The notes under the pieces were generated by a model. The model was not told the DNA's origin. It worked only from the letters and a program-made list of their open reading frames with translations, and searched no databases. A stretch of DNA of 35,138 nt from an uncultured Cloacibacillus sp. (lineage in GTDB: Bacteria > Synergistota > Synergistia > Synergistales > Synergistaceae). Where the stretch lies: contig URAG01000017.1 in assembly GCA_900545755.1 (NCBI GenBank), forward strand, positions 1 to 35,138, read 5' to 3'. Below, piece after piece: positions 1 through 7,190 of the stretch; the first letter of the stretch is position 1, and each line of letters starts with the position of its first letter. The position numbers and the translations under genes are program-made.

Positions 1-860
1 ATGCTGTAGCGGCGCGTCGTGACGGGGCCGAGCGTCCTTGCGACGCCTGCGGGCGAACCGATAACGAGAGTTTTACCGGAAACGGAATATGAAAGGCCGT
101 ACATGCGCAGCAGATAGCCGAAGACCTCGCGAAACGGCGCACCGGAGAACGAGATTGTGGTCGGTGGATTTGGCACTGACGGGTCGAGGATTAGGTTGAG
201 GCCGCGCAGCTTCGCGAGCATCCTGAAAACGTCGCGCAGGGCGGCGTCGCGCAACTCGATCGTGACAGGCTCTGAAACCGAGAACGGATCGTCCGGCGGC
301 AGAAGCTTAGGTTTCGGAACAGACGGCGGAGGCACGTCTGGCGGCGTTTCGAGAATCAGCCTGTGGCGGCTTGAGCCCGCCATACCGGAAAAGCTTTTGA
401 CGGCGAGGCGGCGTGGGCCGACGATCTCCATAAGGACGCCGTCGCCGGACGGCGAGACGCGGATTTCGTCGACGAGCGGAATATCCTCGTAGCGCCGTGT
501 CCAGCGTCCGCTTCTGTCTTTCTCTATCTTAAGCACATCCCAGCCGAAATCGTCCCACCAGTCCTTGCGGTCAGTGTTCTGCGGGAAACGCGCGCCGCGC
601 CAGTAAAGCGCTATCGCCGCGCCGCGCCCGTCCCACGCATCGGGAAGAGGCATATCAGTTCCGCGAAGCTCGACAAGCACCTGGCAAGCCCCTATCTGGT
701 GCAGGCGTATGCCTTCGATAAGCGGCGCGGCCGCGACGGTTTTTCTTGCTGTTGCGGTTACTGCACGCGCTTCGCTGCATAACGCAAATGTGGAAAGCAA
801 AACTGCTGCAAACGCAGCGGCATATATTACAAGCCCGCGGCGTATTCCCTGTCCGCCCAT
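1..860 (-). CDS. pilQ: Type IV pilus secretin PilQ, N-terminal part (partial, runs off left edge)
   Basis: Secretins form the outer-membrane pore through which the type IV pilus passes. The 286 codons visible begin with a signal peptide: a basic stretch, a hydrophobic core (residues about 10-27) and a likely cleavage after an ARA motif near residue 33. A beta-rich region resembling an AMIN-type domain follows (about 45-170), then a Pro-rich linker and an STN/secretin N-terminal domain (about 195-275, with VTIELRDAALRDVFRML and later LNLILDP). The C-terminal pore domain lies outside the window. The ATG at 860 has a GGAG about 10 bases upstream and overlaps the end of pilP by 34 bases, which suggests translational coupling. 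It is the last visible gene of pilMNOPQ. A type II secretion GspD is less likely given the pilM-pilP order. Confidence 0.85.
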   Translation of the reverse strand, partial: MGGQGIRRGLVIYAAAFAAVLLSTFALCSEARAVTATARKTVAAAPLIEGIRLHQIGACQVLVELRGTDMPLPDAWDGRGAAIALYWRGARFPQNTDRKDWWDDFGWDVLKIEKDRSGRWTRRYEDIPLVDEIRVSPSGDGVLMEIVGPRRLAVKSFSGMAGSSRHRLILETPPDVPPPSVPKPKLLPPDDPFSVSEPVTIELRDAALRDVFRMLAKLRGLNLILDPSVPNPPTTISFSGAPFREVFGYLLRMYGLSYSVSGKTLVIGSPAGVARTLGPVTTRRYS

Positions 861-1396
861 CGCCACGTCACTCCGTCTGCGTTTATCTTCACGACGCGTC
901 CATTGCCGCCGCCAAAGCTCTCTCCTGCTCGATATATTTTCCCGGCTTCTTCTCCGTCTATGTCGAGCACGCACACGCTTTCGCCGCCAAGCACAGCTAG
1001 CGCCCTGAGGACAACCGTCGGTACATAGCCTGGCAGGCCGCGCGCATCGGCAGCCTCCATCGAAAAGTTCGCAGGAAAAACAGGAGAAAGGATCACCGCC
1101 GCGCCATTGTTTCCAGCGACGTCGCCGGCTTTTACGAAATCTTCATAAAGCGCTCGGTCAAGGGCTAATCTCTTCGCCTCGTCCACGGCTTCAGAATCAA
1201 TCGACGAATTGGAGGAAACCGGTGCATTTGCCACACATTCCGCTGCGATACGCACCGCGGCGTAAAGCATGAAAAGCGACGACGCAAAAAGCAGAACTGC
1301 AACGGCGGCGCTTCTTGCGTAGATATCGGCAAATCCGCCGCCAGTCTGGCGCATCCGCGCCAAGAATTTTTCTAAATTCTTAGTACCAAGCGTCAC
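827..1396 (-). CDS. pilP: PilP-like pilus assembly protein
   Basis: PilP links the inner-membrane PilN/PilO pair to the PilQ secretin in the periplasm. This 189-residue protein has a short cytoplasmic N-terminus, one membrane segment at about residues 30-50, a variable linker, and a C-terminal beta domain ending in a GKIYRAGESFGGGNGRVV-type stretch typical of PilP/GspC homology regions. It does not show an obvious lipoprotein Cys signal, so it appears to be anchored by the transmembrane helix as in GspC, unlike the lipoprotein PilP of Proteobacteria. The start is GTG, overlapping the pilO stop by four bases (GTGA). Family assignment rests mainly on position between pilO and pilQ and on the C-terminal pattern. 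Confidence 0.7.
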   Translation of the reverse strand: MTLGTKNLEKFLARMRQTGGGFADIYARSAAVAVLLFASSLFMLYAAVRIAAECVANAPVSSNSSIDSEAVDEAKRLALDRALYEDFVKAGDVAGNNGAAVILSPVFPANFSMEAADARGLPGYVPTVVLRALAVLGGESVCVLDIDGEEAGKIYRAGESFGGGNGRVVKINADGVTWRWADREYAAGL

Positions 1397-1914
1397 TTTT
1401 CCACGCCGCCCCCTTCCGCTGTACGCGTCGAAAGTTCAACAGAATATATGACTTTACCGCCTTCTCGTGCTTCAATTAAAAGCCGCGATACTCGCGCTAC
1501 ATACCTGAAATCGCGAAGCGACAGCAAAAAACGCCGCAGCCCGGTATATTCCGCAACGCCGGATATTTTAAACGCCGCCTCAGAGCCGCGCTCCCCCGCG
1601 ACGCCGGATATCCGCGCATCGTCCAAACCGCTTGCAGCAAGCGCCGACAACAGCGCGGCGTAGAATTTATTAGCCGAATCTGGACGCAACGGAACATTAA
1701 CGGCGCCTGCATGCGATATTTTTTCATATCGCGCCAGCTCGCTCTCACGCGCATCAGCCGCCGCGCGCAAAGCCGCGGACTCGCGCAGCCCGGCGTTCGC
1801 CGAGCGATACTCGCCGCGGAGAAAACTAAGCGTCAAAAACCCGGCAGACGCCGTTAAAACGGCAAGCGCCGCAGCGGCAAGCAAGCGGAGGCGAAACTCT
1901 CTATCTGCCGCCAT
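1393..1914 (-). CDS. pilO: PilO-like pilus assembly protein
   Basis: PilO pairs with PilN in the periplasm to form the inner-membrane alignment complex of the type IV pilus. The 173-residue product has a short basic N-terminus, one membrane helix (about residues 9-29), a helical stretch (about 35-65) and a ferredoxin-like alpha/beta periplasmic domain ending near the C-terminus. I chose the ATG at 1914 because it overlaps the pilN TGA as TGATG and has a GGAAG about 11 bases upstream. An in-frame ATG at 1932 would add six residues but lacks a ribosome-binding site. The sequence is weakly conserved, as is usual for PilO, so the call depends on topology, size and operon position. Confidence 0.7.
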   Translation of the reverse strand: MAADREFRLRLLAAAALAVLTASAGFLTLSFLRGEYRSANAGLRESAALRAAADARESELARYEKISHAGAVNVPLRPDSANKFYAALLSALAASGLDDARISGVAGERGSEAAFKISGVAEYTGLRRFLLSLRDFRYVARVSRLLIEAREGGKVIYSVELSTRTAEGGGVEK

Positions 1915-2528
1915 CACACGGCAGACTTCCATGTCAATTCAGAACCAGCGCTTACTGCTGCGTTCACCGAGAGCAAAACTTCCCTGACGCTGCGCAGCTT
2001 CACGTCGAGAGAAAAAATCTTTATCTCCGCGCCGCAGCGCTCCGCCGAAGTCACGGCGGGAATGCCTACCTTCTCTACGGCTGGCAGCCGCGCAACGGCA
2101 TCCGCGAACAGCAGCACGCCGCGGTCTGACAACGCGACGCCTTTAAGCAGAGCGGAGGCCAAGGAAATTTCTATATATTCGACTGTCATACTGTCATTTT
2201 GACAAGCAGCGACGCCGTCAAGAAATTCCAACACTGCCGCGCCGCTGAGAATGAAATCGACATCTTCCGCAGCGCGCAGGCTTTCTGCGCGAAGATCCTT
2301 CAACTCCGCACTCGCTGCAGCGGCACGAGCCTCATACATTTCATTCACATCATGCAAATCTTCGAGATTGGCTATTCTATAAAACGCGCTTCCTGCCGTC
2401 GCAATGAAAACAGCCACGCATAATACAAAAAGACAGAACGACGCGGCGCAGACTAAGCACGCGCGTTTGGCCGCAAGAGCTTCTGCTCCGTCTATCCGGT
2501 CAGGACGAAGGTCAAGCTTAACCGTCAT
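1914..2528 (-). CDS. pilN: PilN-like pilus assembly protein
   Basis: PilN is a bitopic inner-membrane protein whose short cytoplasmic tail binds PilM and whose periplasmic domain pairs with PilO. The product starts MTVKLDLRPD, close to the conserved (I)NLLP-type tail of PilN, followed by a membrane segment at about residues 24-48, a coiled region, and a periplasmic alpha/beta domain. The total is 204 residues, a normal size. The ATG at 2528 is preferred over an in-frame upstream codon (2573) because it places the tail motif at the N-terminus. It overlaps the end of pilM by 11 bases, so translation is probably coupled to pilM. Confidence 0.8.
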   Translation of the reverse strand: MTVKLDLRPDRIDGAEALAAKRACLVCAASFCLFVLCVAVFIATAGSAFYRIANLEDLHDVNEMYEARAAAASAELKDLRAESLRAAEDVDFILSGAAVLEFLDGVAACQNDSMTVEYIEISLASALLKGVALSDRGVLLFADAVARLPAVEKVGIPAVTSAERCGAEIKIFSLDVKLRSVREVLLSVNAAVSAGSELTWKSAV

Positions 2529-3456
2529 ATTCTCTGAGGGCAAGTCCGAGAGCAGCCATCCAGCCCTCTTCATATGGAAAATCCAGTCCGAAACGCCGCT
2601 CTGGGAAAATCACGTTCACGTCATGCTTCGGGAAGCGGTCGTCGAGGGCGGCGCGTAGGCGCGCCGACGCGCCAGGACCGAAAAGATGTATTTTGTCGAA
2701 TTTAAAGCCTTCGTTGCGCGAAAGGCCGAACTCGACCGAACCGCGCACGTCGTCCGCCAGCGCAGCGGCGCTCTCGTCGAGAGAATCGCCCGCACCGTCA
2801 AAAGCAACTGATTTATTCCTGTAAAATATTCCGCGCCTGCGCCACGAAAAGATGACCAGCAGATTCTCAGCGCCGACGTAAACATAAACGCAGCCGTCGC
2901 CTCCTCCAGACATCTGAGACACGGCGCGCTCGATCGCAACCTGCTCCGGCTCCATAGCAGCAAACCTCATGCCGCAGCCGCGCGCCGCTCCATAGACAGC
3001 TTCCGCCTGCGCACGCCGCGACGCAGATACGACAAATCGGCGCTCGCACGAGCCGCCGCCTGTTGGATAATCTATTTCGTCCAGGTCGAAAACGCAGTCG
3101 TCCCCGCTGAACGGAAAATGCCTCTCGACTTCATATTTGAACGCTCTCCGCGCCTCGTCGCGAGTAAGCCCCGGCATAGCCGCAACGCGCAGGAGCGAAG
3201 CGTTCATAGGCACGGCAAAATTCACGCGGCGACAGCGCGAGAGCTCCAAGGAATCTGCGACAAAGCGAAATATATCCTTCAATTCTCTCTCCGAAGCAGA
3301 AAAAAGCGAGCCGCCGCGCGTGGCGAAAGGAGGAAGCTTCGCCGAGGACGACGCCGAGACCTTGACGTTTTCGCCATCGCCTTCAAGCGCCAGGTATACA
3401 TAAGAACCGTTCCCGACATAGAGGCCCGCCGATACGTTTTTCCCACCAAACAGCAC
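2518..3456 (-). CDS. pilM: PilM-like actin-fold pilus assembly protein with degenerate phosphate loops
   Basis: PilM is a cytoplasmic FtsA/actin-like protein that binds the PilN tail and connects the pilus motor with the envelope complex. The 312-residue length and gene order (pilM first, then N, O, P, Q) fit the family. The central and C-terminal parts show recognisable PilM patterns, such as EARRAFKYEVERHFPF at about residues 101-116. However, the first phosphate loop reads GLYVGNG (Tyr13 where GIDIG normally has Asp), and the second reads VYVGAEN (Tyr193 where VDIGA normally has Asp). ATP binding is therefore doubtful, and the protein may be closer in behaviour to GspL. The start is GTG with AGGAGG eight bases upstream, about 45 bases after a strong promoter. 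Confidence 0.8.
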   Translation of the reverse strand: MLFGGKNVSAGLYVGNGSYVYLALEGDGENVKVSASSSAKLPPFATRGGSLFSASERELKDIFRFVADSLELSRCRRVNFAVPMNASLLRVAAMPGLTRDEARRAFKYEVERHFPFSGDDCVFDLDEIDYPTGGGSCERRFVVSASRRAQAEAVYGAARGCGMRFAAMEPEQVAIERAVSQMSGGGDGCVYVYVGAENLLVIFSWRRRGIFYRNKSVAFDGAGDSLDESAAALADDVRGSVEFGLSRNEGFKFDKIHLFGPGASARLRAALDDRFPKHDVNVIFPERRFGLDFPYEEGWMAALGLALREYDG

Positions 3457-3506
3457 GGCATCAGCCTCCTAACAAATACAAATAAAAATATTCGGAACTT
3501 TATCGG

Positions 3507-3535
3507 ATTATATAATATGCCGAACTCTGCCGCAA
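3507..3535 (-). promoter_or_regulatory. Sigma-70 type promoter of the pilMNOPQ operon
   Basis: On the minus strand TTGCGG (3530-3535) and a perfect TATAAT (3507-3512) are separated by 17 bases. The predicted start lies near 3500, giving a leader of about 45 bases that ends in AGGAGG and the pilM GTG. This is the best promoter in the left third of the window and shows that the pilus operon is transcribed independently of metG. Confidence 0.75.
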
Positions 3536-3565
3536 GAGCGCCGATAAGAACGGCTTGTTATCATC

Positions 3566-3615
3566 TGCCGGTCATGCCGGCAATGCGAAGAGCGCCCCCC
3601 AATTGTGGGCCGCGC
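3566..3615 (-). other. Two hairpins between metG and the pilM promoter
   Basis: One hairpin is TGCCGG / CCGGCA with a five-base loop (3566-3582). The other is a 10-pair stem with two G-G mismatches around a four-base loop (3592-3615). Neither is followed by a clear T-run on the minus strand, so they are not convincing intrinsic terminators. They could mark the 3' end of the metG transcript as a processed or Rho-dependent end. No protein gene fits in 3457-3637. Confidence 0.4.
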
Positions 3616-3637
3616 TGTTGGGATTTTTGCCTGCGCT

Positions 3638-5596
3638 TTAGCTTATCTTGCTACCGGCCGGGATTGAGTCGTCCATTACGGTTAGGAGCGTCAGGACTTC
3701 ACAGCGGCTTTCGGGGCTTTCAGCGGCCAGGAGCATTCCATTGCTCTGGACGCCGCGGAACTTCGCGGGCTTGAGGTTGCAGAGGACTATTATTTTTTTG
3801 CCTTCAAGCTCTTCTGGCTTATAGTGCTCGCGGATGCTCGACACTATAACGCGCTTCTCGTTGCCGAGGTCGAGGTTCAGTATGTAGAGCTTGTCGGCTT
3901 TCGGCACAACCTCGACCTTTTCGACGAGTGCGACGCGGAGGTCAAGTTTTGCGAAGTCGTCGTACTCTATCTGCGGTTTCGGCTCCTGATATTTGAAGAA
4001 AGCCGTAGGGTCAAGCTTAGCGCGTTTTTCGAGGTCACGCTGCTCTTTCTCTTTCTTCCACTTTTCAATATCGATGCGCGGGAAGAGGATTCCGCTGCGG
4101 TTGACCTTTACGCCGTCTCCACCCTTACCCCATTTCCACGCTGCGCGCGCGCCGTCCGCCGGCTCGCCTTCGAGGCCGAGCTGGCCCCAGATACGCGCAG
4201 CCGTCTCAGGCATAAATGGAGCGACGAGTATCGCAGTGAGGCGCAGGGCTTCCCAAAGTGTGCGGAGCACCGCGTCGAGGCGCTCGACGTCACCTTCGCG
4301 TCCGAGCTTCCACGGCTCGGTCTCATCTATGTATTTGTTGGCGCGGCTGACGAAGGCCCAAAGCGTCTTGAGCGAGTCGTCGAAGGCGAAGCGGTCGAGC
4401 AGCGCGTCCATATCTGCGGCGGTTCTTTCGCCGAGAGCTTCGATCTCCTTATCAAGCTCAGTCTGCCCGCCGAATGCCGGAAGCATTCCAGCACGGTATT
4501 TGTCGATCATCTGGAGCGAGCGTGAGAGCAGATTGCCGAGGTCGTTCGCAAGGTCTGAGTTGATGCGCTGGACGAGCGCGAGCTCGGAGAAGTCGCCGTC
4601 ATGTCCGAAGGGGACCTCGCGGAGCAGGAAGTAGCGGAAGGTGTCTACGCCGTAGAGTTTTTCCATTTCAAAAGGATCGACGACGTTGCCGAGGGATTTC
4701 GACATTTTTTCGCCTTCGACGGTCCACCAGCCGTGGGCAAATACGCGGACTGGCGGCGTAAGCCCGAGCGCCATAAGCATCGCGGGCCATATCACGCAGT
4801 GGAAGCGGATGATGTCCTTGCCGACAAGGTGATGCGCCGCAGGCCAGTATTTTTCCCATTTCGCGCCTGGCTCTGGGAAGCCGAGCGCCGAGATGTAGTT
4901 GATGAGCGCGTCGAACCAGACGTAGATGACATGCTTTTCGTCGCCCGGGAGCGGTATTCCCCACTTGAGCGTCGTGCGCGATATGGACTGGTCGCGCAGG
5001 CCGCTCTTTATGAAGCTGACAACTTCGTTGTAGCGTTCTTTTGGCATGATCGCGTCAGGGTGCTCTTCATAGAATTTGAGAAGCGGCTCCGTGTATTTCG
5101 AGAGGCGGAAGAAGTAGGTCTCCTCCGTCATCTTAGTGAGCGGCCTGTGACAGTCAGGGCAGGTCTGTCCTTCGGCCATCTGCGCCTCAGGCACGTAGGT
5201 CTCGCAGGGGACGCAGTACCAGCCCTCGTATTCGCCCTTATAGATGTCGCCAGAGGCCATGAGGCGGCGGAATACCTCCTGCACGACCTTCTCATGGCGT
5301 GGCTGCGTAGTACGGATGAAGTCGTCGTTCTGAATGTTGAGCGTTTTCCAGAGGCGCTCGAAGTTCTGCACGACCTCGTTGCAGAGCTCTATCGGAGTTA
5401 TGCCTTTCTTCTCCGCGACCGTCTGTATTTTCTGTCCATGCTCGTCGGTGCCTGTAAGGAAATAGCTGTCGTCCCCTCCTGACTTATGCCAGCGGTTCAG
5501 AACGTCCGCCGCTATCGTCGTGTATGCGTGGCCTATGTGGGGCACGTCGTTGACGTAGTATATCGGCGTCGTGATGTAAAATGGTTTTCCTGACAT
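3638..5596 (-). CDS. metG: Methionyl-tRNA synthetase with C-terminal tRNA-binding domain
   Basis: This class I synthetase charges initiator and elongator tRNA-Met in the cytoplasm. The HIGH motif is at residues 20-23, KMSKS at 297-301, and a four-Cys zinc knuckle (Cys128, 131, 146, 149) sits in the connective insert. The C-terminal 100 residues form the Trbp111-like tRNA-binding/dimerisation domain (about 550-652), including the NLKPAKFRGVQSNGMLLAA pattern. The length of 652 residues is normal for the dimeric form. It starts three bases after the rsmI stop with GGGAGG upstream, so it is the last gene of the long central run. No T-box is present, as expected for an internal gene. Confidence 0.97.
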   Translation of the reverse strand: MSGKPFYITTPIYYVNDVPHIGHAYTTIAADVLNRWHKSGGDDSYFLTGTDEHGQKIQTVAEKKGITPIELCNEVVQNFERLWKTLNIQNDDFIRTTQPRHEKVVQEVFRRLMASGDIYKGEYEGWYCVPCETYVPEAQMAEGQTCPDCHRPLTKMTEETYFFRLSKYTEPLLKFYEEHPDAIMPKERYNEVVSFIKSGLRDQSISRTTLKWGIPLPGDEKHVIYVWFDALINYISALGFPEPGAKWEKYWPAAHHLVGKDIIRFHCVIWPAMLMALGLTPPVRVFAHGWWTVEGEKMSKSLGNVVDPFEMEKLYGVDTFRYFLLREVPFGHDGDFSELALVQRINSDLANDLGNLLSRSLQMIDKYRAGMLPAFGGQTELDKEIEALGERTAADMDALLDRFAFDDSLKTLWAFVSRANKYIDETEPWKLGREGDVERLDAVLRTLWEALRLTAILVAPFMPETAARIWGQLGLEGEPADGARAAWKWGKGGDGVKVNRSGILFPRIDIEKWKKEKEQRDLEKRAKLDPTAFFKYQEPKPQIEYDDFAKLDLRVALVEKVEVVPKADKLYILNLDLGNEKRVIVSSIREHYKPEELEGKKIIVLCNLKPAKFRGVQSNGMLLAAESPESRCEVLTLLTVMDDSIPAGSKIS

Positions 5597-5599
5597 CGC

Positions 5600-6433
5600 T
5601 TATGCCTCCCTGATGCAATTTTCTATTATGAATTTTTTTACGCTGTTTTTCTGCACGCCGAACCGAGCCGCTATATCTTCGGCTGCGGCTTTCGTCGACA
5701 ATCCCGCCGCTATCAGCGCAGACGCCTCTTCGCGCCAATCAGTTTCTGCCGCAGCGTCAGGCGTTTCCCGCGCTCCTTCGACGACGCAGACGAACTCGCC
5801 GCGTATCTTTTCCTCCGGCATTGTATCACAAAAGGAGGCGAGCGTGCCTTCTATGCGCTCCTGGTGGAGCTTGCTTATCTCGCGCACAAGCGCGGCGCGG
5901 CGGTCTCCGAGCCCCTGCACCATGAGCGCAAGGTCTTCTCGGAGGTGGTGCGGCGCGGCGTAGAATACCAGAGTTTCGCGCAGGTTTTTAAGCGCGGCGA
6001 GGCGCGCGAGCTTTTCGTCTTTTTTGCCTTTAAGAAATCCGACGAAGACAAAGGATTCCATGCCGATGCCGGCGATGAGCAGAGCGGGGAGCAGAGCGTT
6101 GGCGCCGGGTAGGACGTCGAAGGGCAGGCCGCGCGCTATCGCTTCGCGCACGACTACCGCGCCCGGGTCGGAAAGGCCGGGCGTACCGGCGTCGGAGACG
6201 AGCGCCACACGCTGCCCCTCTTCGACGCGGCGCATGATCTCGTCCGCACGCTCGCGCTCGTTGTGCTCGTGGCACGAGATGAGCGGCTTTTTTATGCCGA
6301 AGTGGTTCAGCAGCCGCAGAGTGTGGCGCGTGTCCTCGCAGGCTATCACGTCCGCACTGCGCAGCTCTTCGAGGCCGCGCAGCGTCATGTCCCCGAGGTT
6401 GCCGACCGGCGTCGGCACTATTATCAGCGGCAT
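5600..6433 (-). CDS. rsmI: 16S rRNA (cytidine-1402 2'-O) methyltransferase RsmI
   Basis: RsmI 2'-O-methylates C1402 in the decoding centre of 16S rRNA using S-adenosylmethionine. The 277-residue protein has the tetrapyrrole-methylase fold, with VPTPVGNLGDMTLR at the N-terminus, CEDTRHTLRLLNHF at about 32-45, SCHEHNE and the glycine-rich SDAGTPGLSDPG (about 80-91). The last ~40 residues look like the small helical C-terminal domain often found in RsmI. The ATG at 6433 has GGAGG upstream. It lies 25 bases after the trmN6-like gene and three bases ahead of metG, forming an RNA-modification and charging group. Confidence 0.95.
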   Translation of the reverse strand: MPLIIVPTPVGNLGDMTLRGLEELRSADVIACEDTRHTLRLLNHFGIKKPLISCHEHNERERADEIMRRVEEGQRVALVSDAGTPGLSDPGAVVVREAIARGLPFDVLPGANALLPALLIAGIGMESFVFVGFLKGKKDEKLARLAALKNLRETLVFYAAPHHLREDLALMVQGLGDRRAALVREISKLHQERIEGTLASFCDTMPEEKIRGEFVCVVEGARETPDAAAETDWREEASALIAAGLSTKAAAEDIAARFGVQKNSVKKFIIENCIREA

Positions 6434-6458
6434 CGCGCTTCCTCCTTTTCCGTCCGTC

Positions 6459-7190
6459 TCATAAAATCTCGTAGGCGGCCTTCAGCTGCGCCGTCTCTGC
6501 GCCGTCATCGCCGCGGATGAACAGCGGCGGCTTTATGTCGAGGCCGCGGCTGCCCGAGCGCATCGCCTCGACGAGCGCCACGGAAGCGCGCTCGCCTGGC
6601 TTCGGGTGGACGCAGCGCATTATTTTCGGCGGCGTCTTGCAGCCGTCGAGAAGCGCGAAGAGTTCCCCTATCCTGCCCGCGCGCATCACTAAATCGAGCC
6701 TGCCCTTGTTTTTCAGAAGATAGTGCGCCGCCCTGATTATATCTTCGAGCGTGCAGCAGGAACCATGAAGCGCCGCGGCGCGTCCCTCGCTCGGGCTGCG
6801 GCGGCTGCTCTCCGCCTCGTCGTAGGGCGGATTTACGACGATCCGGTCGAAGCTCTGCGCCGGAGAGATTTTCTTGTATTCGCGCACGTCTGCTGCGACG
6901 AACTCGGCTTTGAGGCCGTTGCGCTCCGCGTTGGCGCGCGCGAGCTCTATAAGGTCGGGACGTATGTCGACGCCGGTCACGTCGAAACCGCGCGGAGAGA
7001 GCAGCGTTCCGCGCTTCGCAAGTATCAGCGAAACCGCGCCGTGCGCGCAGCCTATTTCTAAAATTCTCTCTCCAGCCTTAGGCTGCGCGAAATGCGCCAG
7101 AAGTATCGTGTCGACGTTGACGCGCAGCCCTCTCTTTTCGTCGGGCTGGACGAGATCCAGCGCGCCGTTCATGAGGCTGTGCGTCTCCAT
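6459..7190 (-). CDS. TrmN6-like tRNA1(Val) adenine-37 N6-methyltransferase
   Basis: The 243-residue protein is a Rossmann-fold SAM methyltransferase. The SAM loop is LEIGCAHGAVSLIL (about 44-57), an acidic VTGVDIR follows, and the catalytic NPPY motif marks amino-group methylation of a base. Overall it matches the YfiC/TrmN6 family, which methylates A37 in tRNA1(Val), and it carries the usual N-terminal LVQPDEKRGLRVNVDTILLAHF-type substrate region (split here around residues 13-34). Its ATG overlaps the smc stop by one base (TAATG). Since the same fold methylates other RNAs and even protein N-termini, the exact substrate is inferred. Confidence 0.8.
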   Translation of the reverse strand: METHSLMNGALDLVQPDEKRGLRVNVDTILLAHFAQPKAGERILEIGCAHGAVSLILAKRGTLLSPRGFDVTGVDIRPDLIELARANAERNGLKAEFVAADVREYKKISPAQSFDRIVVNPPYDEAESSRRSPSEGRAAALHGSCCTLEDIIRAAHYLLKNKGRLDLVMRAGRIGELFALLDGCKTPPKIMRCVHPKPGERASVALVEAMRSGSRGLDIKPPLFIRGDDGAETAQLKAAYEIL

